NCBI GenBank assembly: GCA_012038135.1 | Contig: JAAVJQ010000009.1 | Span: 1-64,000, forward strand | DNA from: Salinimicrobium nanhaiense | GTDB taxonomy: Bacteria; Bacteroidota; Bacteroidia; Flavobacteriales; Flavobacteriaceae | DNA: 64,000 nt | Direction of reading: 5' to 3' | Shown here: piece after piece, positions 1 through 8,423 of the stretch | Position numbering within the stretch: position 1 is the first letter of the stretch | How the letters are laid out: the number at the start of each line of letters is the position of its first letter | Notes under the pieces: model-generated | What the model was told of the DNA's origin: nothing | Database searches by the model: none | Seen by the model: only the letters and a program-made list of their open reading frames with translations | Position numbers and translations under genes: made by a program

Positions 1-378
1 TATACCGAAAGTGGTGTTTACACTTTTGCAAGTGAGAATGAAGCGGGATGCACCAATGTTGCAACCCTGAACCTGACCATCAACAACAGCACAACTTCTG
101 AGGAATCTGCAACAGCCTGTGATTCTTACACATGGAACGGAACTGTGTATACTGAGAGTGGTGTTTATACTTTCGAAAGTCAGAATGAAGCGGGATGTAC
201 CAATGTTGCAACCCTGACTCTGACCATCAACAACAGCACAACTTCTGAAGAATCCGCAACAGCCTGTGATTCTTACTCATGGAACGGAACTGAATATACT
301 GAAAGCGGTGTTTATACTTTTGAAAGTGAGAATGAGGCAGGATGCACCAAGGTTGCAACCCTGACTTTGACCATCAAT
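1..378 (+). repeat. 147-bp in-frame tandem repeats in the adhesin gene
   Basis: Repeat starts at 10, 157 and 304 are spaced exactly 147 bases (49 codons). The copies are almost identical at the DNA level, including third codon positions; the third copy stops matching at about 378. The window opens inside this array, so more copies probably lie upstream. Near-identity of silent positions indicates recent expansion or gene conversion. Confidence 0.9.
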
Positions 379-1653
379 CCAACTCCAGCGGCTCTAGCCG
401 GATCAGTCACTCAGCCAACTTGTGAGGTTGCAACAGGATCTTTCCAGATCACCGGTTTCAACTCTGACAATACTTATAACTTCAGTCCTGCTGTAGTGGA
501 TATTTCTGAAACAGGTTTAGTAACTGCCAATGCAGGTATTTATTCCTTCACAGTTACAAACAAGGAAGGTTGTACTTCTGAAGCAAGCGCTAATGTGGTT
601 GTAAACGAGCAACTGGAGATTCCGGCTGCTCCGGTAGCAGGATCTGTTACCCAACCAACTTGTGCCGCGCAATCCGGATCCTTCAGCATCACTGCTGTTG
701 AAGGAATGACTTACAGCTTTAATGGAGGGGAATTTGGCTCTGCTACTTCATGGACTGGATTAGACGCCGGAACTTACACTGTGTCTGCAAAAAGTACTCA
801 GGGATGTATTTCTGAAGCAGCTTCCGTAACGATAAATAACATCGAAGGAGCTCCAGCCGCACCGGTAGTAGAAGAACTGCTACAGGCGAGCTGTGAAGAC
901 CCAACAGGATTCCTGGTTCTGGAAATGGTAGATGGTGTAACATTTACCCTTACAGATGCAAATGGAAATGAATCTGTAGATGACAACGGTGACGGAATCT
1001 TCGAAGCTCTTGCTCCGGGAACATATTCTGTAACTGCAGGCAATGAAAGTGGATGTTTTTCTACGGCTGTAACTGTGACTATTGATGAACCTAAGGCAAC
1101 TGTTACCATTACACCTTCTATTACCCTGTGCGATGATGACGAAAGCTTTGACCTTAACAGCCTTATCACAAGTGGAACTGAAGTAAGCGGAACCTGGATA
1201 GACTCAGACCAAACAGGAGCGCTGACAGGAAGTTTATTTGATCAAAACATAGCTGCCGGCTTCTACACTTTCACTTATGTAGTTGAGGGAGCATGTGCGT
1301 CCTCTACAGAAATTACAGTTGAGATTGAAGATTGTGGTGTTGTTCTTCCTTGTGAAGTTGAAGACATTAGAAACAGCATTTCTAAAGTTGTAACGCCAAA
1401 CAATGATCAGATCAATGACAACTTTGAAGTGGGAATTGGACTCGACTGCGGCTTCACCTACGCTCTAAAAGTTTTCAACCGATGGGGTAACGAAGTATTC
1501 AGCTCAAACAATTATAGAGATGAGTGGGACGGAAGCTCCAGCAATTCTGTAACAGGAGATCAGCTACCATCAGGAACCTACTTCTATATCGTTGAAATTA
1601 AACAAAGTGGCTTTGAACCAATCCAGGGTTACATCTATCTAGGAACAAAATAA
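1..1653 (+). CDS. T9SS type B adhesin, 3' part (5' end outside window)
   Basis: The reading frame is open from the first base, so the visible 550 residues are the C-terminal part of a larger cell-surface protein. The first part holds Cys- and Thr-rich 49-residue repeats (SGVYTF...NEAGCTNVATL...ACDSY.WNGT). Next come SprB-like beta-sandwich repeats, each with a QPTC motif and a GTYTV-type strand. The last ~95 residues form a gliding-motility-associated C-terminal domain (VVTPNNDQINDNF, FNRWGNEVF, LPSGTYFYIVE), the type B sorting signal of the type IX secretion system. It is followed 4 bases later by a PorP/SprF gene, the usual partner of such adhesins. A GTG at 145 is an internal Val codon and not a start. 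Expected location is the cell surface; the ligand is unknown. Confidence 0.9.
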   Translation, partial: YTESGVYTFASENEAGCTNVATLNLTINNSTTSEESATACDSYTWNGTVYTESGVYTFESQNEAGCTNVATLTLTINNSTTSEESATACDSYSWNGTEYTESGVYTFESENEAGCTKVATLTLTINPTPAALAGSVTQPTCEVATGSFQITGFNSDNTYNFSPAVVDISETGLVTANAGIYSFTVTNKEGCTSEASANVVVNEQLEIPAAPVAGSVTQPTCAAQSGSFSITAVEGMTYSFNGGEFGSATSWTGLDAGTYTVSAKSTQGCISEAASVTINNIEGAPAAPVVEELLQASCEDPTGFLVLEMVDGVTFTLTDANGNESVDDNGDGIFEALAPGTYSVTAGNESGCFSTAVTVTIDEPKATVTITPSITLCDDDESFDLNSLITSGTEVSGTWIDSDQTGALTGSLFDQNIAAGFYTFTYVVEGACASSTEITVEIEDCGVVLPCEVEDIRNSISKVVTPNNDQINDNFEVGIGLDCGFTYALKVFNRWGNEVFSSNNYRDEWDGSSSNSVTGDQLPSGTYFYIVEIKQSGFEPIQGYIYLGTK

Positions 1654-1657
1654 TTTA

Positions 1658-2581
1658 ATGAACATGAAAAAAATCTACCCAATAATAATCCTTCTGTTTA
1701 TTAGTGTATGTGCCAATGCGCAACAGCTGCCCCAGTTTACGCAATACATGTACAACACCATTTCCATCAATCCGGCATATGCGGGTAACCGTGATGCAAT
1801 TTCGGTGGTGGGATTACACAGAAGTCAGTGGGCAGGAATCGATGGTGCACCCGAGACTCAAACCTTTTCTATTCATTCCCCTTTAAGAAATGAAAAGATA
1901 GGTCTTGGAGTATCTGTGATCAATGATCAAATAGGTTATGAAAATTACACTTATGCCTATGCAGACTTTTCATACACTATTGACCTTAGCCCATCCACTA
2001 CGCTTTCTATGGGGTTAAAAGGGGGAATGAGCTATTATAACCTGGAAGAAGAGTTGATGACCAATGTCCCCAACAATGATCCTTTCTTTAATGGAGATAC
2101 CTTTAACCGCTGGACCCCTAATTTTGGTGCGGGATTATTCCTTTCTTCTCAGGATTGGTATGTGGGTCTTTCGGCTCCTAAATTTATTAATAATGATAAT
2201 AATGACCAGGAAGGAAGTGAATATGTTGCTCTGGAACAGGTTCATTATTACCTGACCGGAGGTTATGTTTTTGACCTAAGTGATAATGTAAAGTTAAGGC
2301 CCACTACCCTCTTTAAAATGACAAGTGGAGCACCTCTTTCTGTAGATGTTTCAGGAACCGTAATCTTCAATGAGAAATTATACCTGGGTGCAAATTATCG
2401 TTTTGATGATGCCATTGGCGGCTTTGTAGATTTTCAGGTACTGCCAAGTTTTAGGGTAGGTTATGGTTATGAGTATTCGGTTTCAGACCTGCAACCCTAC
2501 ACTTCAGGTTCTCACGAGATCCTGTTGATCTACGAACTTAGATTAGGAAATACAAAATATAAATCCCCAAGGTTCTTCTAA
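1658..2581 (+). CDS. PorP/SprF family type IX secretion outer-membrane protein
   Basis: 307 residues with a signal peptide (IILLFISVCANAQ) and the family signature QFTQYMYNTISINPAYAG just after cleavage, then alternating strands typical of a 14-stranded barrel ending in an aromatic C-terminus (SPRFF). PorP/SprF proteins help a specific T9SS substrate reach or stay on the cell surface; SprF does this for SprB. The upstream gene is a type B adhesin and is its likely client (inference from adjacency). ATG codons at 1658 and 1664 are both possible; the short distance to the adhesin stop suggests cotranscription. Confidence 0.92.
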   Translation: MNMKKIYPIIILLFISVCANAQQLPQFTQYMYNTISINPAYAGNRDAISVVGLHRSQWAGIDGAPETQTFSIHSPLRNEKIGLGVSVINDQIGYENYTYAYADFSYTIDLSPSTTLSMGLKGGMSYYNLEEELMTNVPNNDPFFNGDTFNRWTPNFGAGLFLSSQDWYVGLSAPKFINNDNNDQEGSEYVALEQVHYYLTGGYVFDLSDNVKLRPTTLFKMTSGAPLSVDVSGTVIFNEKLYLGANYRFDDAIGGFVDFQVLPSFRVGYGYEYSVSDLQPYTSGSHEILLIYELRLGNTKYKSPRFF

Positions 2582-2596
2582 TAAAAATTAAGGATT

Positions 2597-4471
2597 ATGA
2601 ACAAAAACTACATACTGCTTCTGTTGCTCATTTTTCCGGCCTTTGTTTTCGCACAGTCGTCAAAACAAAAAAAAGCCGATCGTTTCTATGAGAACTTTGC
2701 CTACTCAAAAGCAATCGAACAATATAAAGACCTGCTTGAGGACGAGTACAACACTGCCTACAATCAGCAGCAATTGGCCAACAGCTATTATAAATTGAGA
2801 GATCCCGAAAATGCGGTGACTTATTATGCTATGGTAGTGGAACAGCCAAATATCTCTCCCGAAGTTTATTATAACTACGCCCAAATGTTACGTGGCGTGA
2901 GGGAATATGACAAGTCCAGGGAATGGCTAAAGAAATATCAGGAAGAAGCGCGTAATCCCCAGGGAGTGGAGCAACTGCTGAAGACGGACGAAATTTCAGT
3001 TTATGAAGGCCTGGAAAGCTTCAGGGTGAATCCTGCAGCATTTAATTCTCAGTTCAGTGACTTCGGAAGCTTTGAAAATAATGGCACCATTTACTTTACT
3101 TCAGCAAGAGGGGAAGCCGATACTAAAACAAAGATCTACGACTGGACAGGAGAGCCATTTTTGGATATCTATAGAACTTCCGCAGAAAACAGTACTGTTA
3201 CCGCTGTTGAAGGTGATGTCAATACGGTACGCCATGAAGGCCCGGTTACTCTTTCTGCCGATGGACAGACCATGTACTTCACGCGAAACAATTACCTGAA
3301 GCGCGACGGGAAAAAGGATGATGAGGGCGTAAATCACCTAAAGATCTACAAAGCTTCTCTGCAGAACGGGCAATGGACCAATATTGAAGAACTGCCTTTT
3401 AGCAGCAACCAATATTCTGTAGGACACCCTAGCCTTTCGGCAGATGGTAAAACCTTATATTTTGTTTCTGAAGCTCCCGGCGGAATGGGAGGATCTGATA
3501 TTTATAAAGTCGGGGTTGAAAATGGCACTTTTGGCACACCACAAAATTTAGGAGGTCCGGTAAATACTCCCGGAAATGAAGTTTTTCCTTTTATTGCTGA
3601 AAACGGTAATTTCTACTTCTCTTCCGACGGACATAAAGGCTACGGATTACTTGATGTTTTCGTGATCACTGCAGATGCACCGGGGAAAGTTCAGAATTTG
3701 GGAGAGCCTGTCAACAGCAATATGGATGATTTCGCCTTTTCACATTCCGGAAGTGATCATACCAAAGGTTTTGTATCTTCAAATCGTGAAGGTGGCCAGG
3801 GGAATGATGATATTTACAAGTTGAATATCCTTGCCCCTCTTGTGCTCAAGGGTACAGTAACAGATTCTATCAACAACAAACCTATAGCCAATGCCAGCCT
3901 AAGGCTCATGGGAGAAGATGAGCGTCAAATCGGATTTTTGGAAACTGACTCTTTAGGAAATTTCGAGACCAGCATTGCGCGTGACAGGATCTATCCCTTG
4001 GAGGCAAAACATATTAAGTACAATACAAAATACGAGCAGATCAATACTTCCAACATGGATGAGAAGACAGAACTGGTCTATAACATTGAACTGTCTCCAA
4101 TCAACGATGTAGAATATTTGGCAGAGATCAACAAGATCTACTTTGACTTCGATAAAGCTACAATCCGTCCCGATGCTGCGCAGGAACTTGATAAGTTGGT
4201 CAATCTTATGGCTAACGAGTATCCTGAACTTGTAATTGAAATTGGTTCGCATACAGACCGCAGAGGCTCTGTTGAATACAACCGTCGCCTGGCCGAAAGA
4301 AGAGCACAGGCCACACGTGATTATCTGGTAGAAAACGGAATTGCTGCAGAAAGGATCGTAACCTTCAAAGGTTATGGAGAGGAGCAGCCCGAAGTTGAAT
4401 GTTCAAACTGTAGTGAACAGCAACACCAGCTAAACAGAAGATCCATCTTTAAGGTGGTAAAAATGGAATAA
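2597..4471 (+). CDS. PorE-like TPR / beta-propeller / OmpA-domain protein
   Basis: 624 residues. A signal peptide (LLLIFPAFVFAQ) is followed by TPR-like helices (about 25-120), a WD40-like PD40 propeller (about 155-415, motifs such as GHPSLSADGKTLYF and SSNREGG.GNDDIY), a carboxypeptidase-regulatory-like fold (about 418-490) and a C-terminal OmpA domain (about 512-620) with IYFDFDKATIRPDA and the peptidoglycan-binding Asp/Arg in SHTDRRGSVEYN. This order matches PorE of the T9SS, which links the PorK/N/P complex to peptidoglycan. It is 15 bases after the PorP/SprF gene, so the three genes form one operon closed by the terminator at about 4500. Whether it is core PorE or a paralog paired with this adhesin cannot be decided here. 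Confidence 0.88.
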   Translation: MNKNYILLLLLIFPAFVFAQSSKQKKADRFYENFAYSKAIEQYKDLLEDEYNTAYNQQQLANSYYKLRDPENAVTYYAMVVEQPNISPEVYYNYAQMLRGVREYDKSREWLKKYQEEARNPQGVEQLLKTDEISVYEGLESFRVNPAAFNSQFSDFGSFENNGTIYFTSARGEADTKTKIYDWTGEPFLDIYRTSAENSTVTAVEGDVNTVRHEGPVTLSADGQTMYFTRNNYLKRDGKKDDEGVNHLKIYKASLQNGQWTNIEELPFSSNQYSVGHPSLSADGKTLYFVSEAPGGMGGSDIYKVGVENGTFGTPQNLGGPVNTPGNEVFPFIAENGNFYFSSDGHKGYGLLDVFVITADAPGKVQNLGEPVNSNMDDFAFSHSGSDHTKGFVSSNREGGQGNDDIYKLNILAPLVLKGTVTDSINNKPIANASLRLMGEDERQIGFLETDSLGNFETSIARDRIYPLEAKHIKYNTKYEQINTSNMDEKTELVYNIELSPINDVEYLAEINKIYFDFDKATIRPDAAQELDKLVNLMANEYPELVIEIGSHTDRRGSVEYNRRLAERRAQATRDYLVENGIAAERIVTFKGYGEEQPEVECSNCSEQQHQLNRRSIFKVVKME

Positions 4472-4499
4472 AGAACCCTGCAACTAACCAACCGGGGAG

Positions 4500-4530
4500 A
4501 GGAGGCTTATTGAGCCTCCTTTTCTATTTT
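4500..4530 (+). terminator. Rho-independent terminator of the T9SS operon
   Basis: A 7-bp GC-rich stem (GGAGGCT/AGCCTCC) with a short loop is followed by TTTTCTATTTTT. It lies 30 bases after the PorE-like stop codon. Confidence 0.85.
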
Positions 4531-4568
4531 TCTCATTTTGGTTCTCTGCTGTCAGAAAAAGATCGGTC

Positions 4569-5066
4569 CTATTTTCTAATGAAGATAAGCGTGACATACA
4601 TCTTTCCTTCTGCACTTGTAGCTGAAACTCCAAAGTGAGTATTTTCACTTTCTATTATGTTTCTGTGATTGGGACTATTCAACCAGGCCTTTAAAATAGC
4701 TTCGGAAGTTCTGTAACCATAGCCAACATTTTCTCCCATGGATCTTGCCCCTACCTGCTCTTTTAAGATTTTTAACCTGCTCCCGAAGTCATGGTGACAA
4801 ACCTCGTTGGCTCCTGCCATATGATTAGAATGAAGCTTTGCCTGAAAGGAAATTTCCTCAAGTCTTTGTAGTTCTACCAATCCTAAAGAATTTCTGTGAT
4901 CATTGACCAGATTCAGCACTTCCAGCTCTAAAGAAGAATAAGCAGAAAAAGGTGGGTCTAAAACTTCGTCATCGCCCCCTTCTCCCGAGCACGACATCAA
5001 AAGAAACAGCAAGGTTAAAAGGATACTCAATCCACTTATGCAATATTTCCCTACCTCAGCATTCAT
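4569..5066 (-). CDS. CAP-domain (SCP/PR1-like) lipoprotein, copy 1
   Basis: 165 residues. A hydrophobic leader ends in a lipobox (LLMSC, Cys26). The CAP domain (about 50-165) keeps the usual signature pieces: VNDHRNSLGL, CHHDFGSR, SMGENVGYGYRTSEAILKAW and SPNHRNII..ENTHFGVS, with the conserved His and Glu residues of the CAP cavity. Bacterial CAP proteins are exported and mostly of unknown role. The neighbour at 5544-6056 is a close paralog on the same strand, so this is a tandem pair now separated by a MITE-like element. Confidence 0.88.
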   Translation of the reverse strand: MNAEVGKYCISGLSILLTLLFLLMSCSGEGGDDEVLDPPFSAYSSLELEVLNLVNDHRNSLGLVELQRLEEISFQAKLHSNHMAGANEVCHHDFGSRLKILKEQVGARSMGENVGYGYRTSEAILKAWLNSPNHRNIIESENTHFGVSATSAEGKMYVTLIFIRK

Positions 5067-5240
5067 AGCTACACCGTATGAAGTATCAATAATATTTAAC
5101 CATCAATGAAGTGTCAGGAATTTGGGAAGGAGGAAAAAAGGGGAAAGAGATTTTCTAAATTCTCCTGAAGGTAAAAACAAAAATTCAAATAATGTCGTAA
5201 GTTTTTAATTTTAACTCACAGATATTCAGATATATATTAA

Positions 5241-5469
5241 ATCATTGTTGTCCGATAAAAGAATCTGGACCGCTCCGTCTTCTAGAGTCTAGAGCCAAGA
5301 CTTCTATATAAAACTCTGAAAGACATTACTGTAAAAATTACTTCCTATGGTAAATTAATATAATTTCATAAAAAGGAAAACCACCCCCTCAAATCGTTGG
5401 AGAATGTCTTTGACCGGCATTAGCAAGGGTTTTCATGGATTTATCTTTTTTTAATCGGACAACAATGAT
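5241..5469. mobile_element. MITE-like element (229 bp) with 16-bp terminal inverted repeats and 5-bp target duplication
   Basis: The ends 5241-5256 and 5454-5469 are perfect inverted repeats (ATCATTGTTGTCCGAT against its complement), extending imperfectly by several more bases into A/T tracts. ATTAA occurs on both outer sides (5236-5240 and 5470-5474), as expected for a target-site duplication. There is no coding frame inside. This is the structure of a non-autonomous element moved by a transposase in trans. It accounts for most of the 477-base gap between the two CAP genes. Confidence 0.75.
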
Positions 5470-5476
5470 ATTAAAT

Positions 5477-5502
5477 AAAAAGAGGCTTAAAAAGCCTCTT
5501 TT
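5477..5502 (-). terminator. Terminator of CAP lipoprotein copy 2
   Basis: An 11-bp inverted repeat (AAAAGAGGCTT/AAGCCTCTTTT) lies about 40 bases past the stop of the 5544-6056 gene and runs into TTTATT on the minus strand. Confidence 0.8.
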
Positions 5503-5543
5503 TAACCTTAAATAATTATGAAAAAAGTGGAATTCCTAATTAA

Positions 5544-6056
5544 TTACTTTTTTACGAAGATGTTGGTAAAATATAATTTCCCATCCTGACCTTCCTTTAC
5601 AGATATTCCAAAATGTGTATGCTCTCCTTCTAAGTTCTTACGGTGTCCGTCACTTTTGATCCAGGCATTCACAACAGCTTCAGCCGTACGGTATCCAAAA
5701 GCCACATTTTCACTTACTGCTTTTGCATTGACCGACTTTACAAGAGCTTCATACCGGCTTCCGAAGAAGTCATGGCACACCTCATTATTTTCTATCATAT
5801 GTTGATTATGATTCGCAGCCTGCGCAGAACCTTCATCTAAAAATTGAAGTTGGGAAAGCCCCTGCTGAGAACGATAAGCATTGATCAACTCAAGTACATC
5901 AAGTTCTATGGTAGTATAAGCAACCGGAGGAGTTTTGGTAGTAAGATTAGCAGAATCAAGCTCTTCGACACTGTCTTTAGAACAGGATGTAAGAGAAACC
6001 GTACAGATAACCAACAGCCACACAAAGTAGGTAAAGTTCTTCATAATGTCGTTCAA
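5544..6056 (-). CDS. CAP-domain (SCP/PR1-like) lipoprotein, copy 2
   Basis: 170 residues with a lipoprotein leader (VSLTSC, Cys25) and a CAP domain (about 48-170) with NAYRSQQGL, CHDFFGSR, AVSENVAFGYRTAEAVVNAW and SDGHRKNLEGEHTHFGIS. It parallels the downstream copy 1 throughout and arose by tandem duplication. A start five codons downstream (MKNFTY) is also possible. It has its own terminator, so the two copies are probably transcribed separately. Function is unknown; envelope location is inferred from the lipobox. Confidence 0.88.
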   Translation of the reverse strand: MNDIMKNFTYFVWLLVICTVSLTSCSKDSVEELDSANLTTKTPPVAYTTIELDVLELINAYRSQQGLSQLQFLDEGSAQAANHNQHMIENNEVCHDFFGSRYEALVKSVNAKAVSENVAFGYRTAEAVVNAWIKSDGHRKNLEGEHTHFGISVKEGQDGKLYFTNIFVKK

Positions 6057-6221
6057 TAGGTTTGGGATAGGAAAAGTAGCAATTATTTCCGATTAACAAA
6101 CAATATAATCGATAAACGACACAATAAATATAAAATTTAACATTAATTAACCTTTCTTCCTACGGAGGAGCTTCAAAAAATCCAGATTTGGTTAAAGGTA
6201 AGATTATCCGATAAACGGCAA

Positions 6222-7127
6222 TTAGAATTGTAAGAGCTTCCCGTCATCTGCGAGCAGGACATTGGGAAAAACATCTTCAGCTTCAGTCTTGAAGGGAAGA
6301 ATGGAATCATAGCGTGTGGAAAAATGCCCAAGCACAAGATTTTCTACCTTTGCCTCCCGTGCAATCGCTGCTGCTTCCCTGGCTGTAGAATGGCCCGTAG
6401 GTGCCGCGAGATATGCATGCTCCTCAAGAAAGGTGGCTTCATGATATAAGGCAGTGACATTTCGCAATTGATCGACCATTGCAGGATGATAGGCTGTATC
6501 GCTGCAAAAGGCGTAACTTTTCGGAGGTTCGGGATCTGCGGTAAGTTTATCATTGGGGATGACGCTGCCATCAGAAAGAATCGCGTCTTTACCCTTTTTG
6601 ATCCCTTTGTAGTAAGCAACATCTATCTCATATTTCTCTACTTCTTCTACTAAAAGTGTACGGGGTTTAGGCTGCTCCCTAAACAAAAATCCGTTGCAAT
6701 AGATTCGGTGCTTGAGCGGAATGGTCTCAACAGTAACCTTTTTAGTAGTTAAGATCACTTCCGGTTCCTTTGCCGATAGTTCATGGAAATATAAAGGATA
6801 ACCTGTCCAGGAGTTAGAGAATTTTAGCTGCAGAGTGACTATTTCTTTGATTCCCTTTGGACCATAAACGTGCAGTTCTGTCTTGCGGTTAAGCAGCATG
6901 AAGGTAGAGATGAGTCCTATTAATCCATAGAAATGGTCCCCGTGAAGATGGGAGATAAAGATATGTTTGATCTTTCCAAACTTAATCTTGTTGCGGCGCA
7001 GTTCCACCTGGGTTCCTTCACCACAATCGATAAGAAAAAGCTCGTTATTGATCTCCAGGACCTGCGAGGTAGGATTGGTAAAGGTGCGTGGAGTGGCGGC
7101 ATAGCAGCCAAGAACAGTAAGCTTCAT
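6222..7127 (-). CDS. rnz: Ribonuclease Z
   Basis: 301 residues of the metallo-beta-lactamase fold: MKLTVLGCYAATP at the N-terminus, GEGTQVELRR, the zinc motif SHLHGDHFYG (about 60-69), CSDTAYH, and the late HFSTRY motif. RNase Z cuts tRNA precursors 3' to the discriminator base; at least the tRNA in this window encodes its CCA, so the enzyme may serve other tRNAs or RNAs. It is the last gene of the pyrR-pyrB run, 32 bases after the small gene upstream. Confidence 0.93.
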   Translation of the reverse strand: MKLTVLGCYAATPRTFTNPTSQVLEINNELFLIDCGEGTQVELRRNKIKFGKIKHIFISHLHGDHFYGLIGLISTFMLLNRKTELHVYGPKGIKEIVTLQLKFSNSWTGYPLYFHELSAKEPEVILTTKKVTVETIPLKHRIYCNGFLFREQPKPRTLLVEEVEKYEIDVAYYKGIKKGKDAILSDGSVIPNDKLTADPEPPKSYAFCSDTAYHPAMVDQLRNVTALYHEATFLEEHAYLAAPTGHSTAREAAAIAREAKVENLVLGHFSTRYDSILPFKTEAEDVFPNVLLADDGKLLQF

Positions 7128-7159
7128 CTATCAAGTCATTTTCAGAAGAGCAACCGGTT

Positions 7160-7492
7160 CTAAAAGCCCAGATCCCTCTCTATTTCTTCCATTTGAATAA
7201 TATCCCCGGCCTCTTCAAGAGTGGGTACGACTATCAGTTCTTCGGGTACCTGATCAATGTTAATGGTGTCATTGACAAGAACAAAAGATTTTTTATCCTT
7301 TCGATGTTTGTTAGAGAGTTCGAGGAAATTCAACAATTCCTGAAGGCTCAGCTCTCCATACTTCAGAATATCAACCACCACGTTATCATTTTCGAAGTTC
7401 TTATGATGAGCTTGCAGAAAAGAAGCAAATGCAGTCACATTATCTTTTTCATCTTCCAGGATCTTATATCCCTCCTTCTCGGTCACTTTCAT
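7160..7492 (-). CDS. Small conserved protein between pyrB and rnz
   Basis: 110 residues, no signal peptide, no membrane segment, acidic. The pattern of alternating strands and helices (KYGELSLQELLNFLELSN, then KKSFVLVND, then LIVVPTLEEAGDIIQMEEIERDLGF) resembles a STAS/anti-sigma-antagonist-like fold, but I cannot assign a function. Its start overlaps the end of pyrB by 4 bases, so it is translationally coupled. Similar genes sit beside rnz in other flavobacteria and are sometimes mislabelled ribonuclease Z. Confidence 0.75.
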   Translation of the reverse strand: MKVTEKEGYKILEDEKDNVTAFASFLQAHHKNFENDNVVVDILKYGELSLQELLNFLELSNKHRKDKKSFVLVNDTINIDQVPEELIVVPTLEEAGDIIQMEEIERDLGF

Positions 7493-8421
7493 ATCTGTTT
7501 AATTTTTGAAGCCAAAAGATAGATCACAGCCATTCGTATAGCTACCCCATTTTGAACCTGGTCAAGAATAATAGCCTGATCTGAATCTGCCACGTCACTG
7601 GTGATCTCCACTCCCCTGTTTATGGGGCCCGGGTGCATCACCACGATCTTTTTGTTGAGCGAATCCAGCAGCTGCCTGTTCAAACCAAAAAGTTGTACAT
7701 ATTCCCGGGTACTTGGGAAGTAACTTATGTCCATTCGCTCATGCTGCACGCGTAACATATTGGCTACATCACACCATTCCAGGGCATTTTTGAGGTTCGG
7801 CTCCACTTCTACTCCCAAGGACCTAATATATTTCGGGATCAAAGTATATGGCCCGCATACTTTCACCTGGGCACCGAGCAATTTGAGAGCAAAAATATTA
7901 GAAAGGGCAACCCTGCTATGCAATATATCTCCCACGATCACCACCTTTTTTCCTTCTACGTCACCAAGTTTTTCCCGAATAGAATAACAGTCCAACAAGG
8001 CCTGGGTGGGATGTTCATGGGCTCCGTCGCCGGCATTGATGATACTTGCATTCACGTGCCGGGAAAGAAAAATTCCGGCCCCGGGATTGGGATGCCGCAT
8101 TACCACCATATCCACTTTCATGGAAAGGATATTGTTCACTGTATCAATAAGTGTCTCTCCTTTTGTAACAGATGAGGAGGAGGCCGAAAAATTCACCACA
8201 TCTGCACTTAATCTTTTTTCGGCGAGCTCAAAGGAAATCCTGGTCCGGGTACTGTTTTCAAAAAAGAGATTGGCAATAGTAATATCTCTAAGGGAAGGGA
8301 CTTTTTTAATGGGCCGGTTGATCACCTCCTTAAAATGATCGGCGGTTTGGAAAATGAGGGCAATATCTTCTTTCTTCAGATATTTAATTCCCAGTAAATG
8401 GTCAACACTTAACTCACTCAT
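7489..8421 (-). CDS. pyrB: Aspartate carbamoyltransferase catalytic subunit
   Basis: 310 residues, the normal catalytic-chain length. Carbamoyl-phosphate site FENSTRTRISFELA, the flexible loop SSSSVTKGETLIDT, MRHPNPGAG, HEHPTQALLDCYSI and the aspartate-side HPGPINRGVEI are all present. It makes carbamoyl aspartate in pyrimidine synthesis. No pyrI regulatory chain is adjacent, which fits control through PyrR encoded directly upstream (2-base gap). Confidence 0.96.
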   Translation of the reverse strand: MSELSVDHLLGIKYLKKEDIALIFQTADHFKEVINRPIKKVPSLRDITIANLFFENSTRTRISFELAEKRLSADVVNFSASSSSVTKGETLIDTVNNILSMKVDMVVMRHPNPGAGIFLSRHVNASIINAGDGAHEHPTQALLDCYSIREKLGDVEGKKVVIVGDILHSRVALSNIFALKLLGAQVKVCGPYTLIPKYIRSLGVEVEPNLKNALEWCDVANMLRVQHERMDISYFPSTREYVQLFGLNRQLLDSLNKKIVVMHPGPINRGVEITSDVADSDQAIILDQVQNGVAIRMAVIYLLASKIKQI

Positions 8422-8423
8422 GT

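Noticed and set aside
743..1169. Minus-strand frames across the adhesin gene
   Set aside because: They mirror the repeat-rich coding strand and have no independent features.
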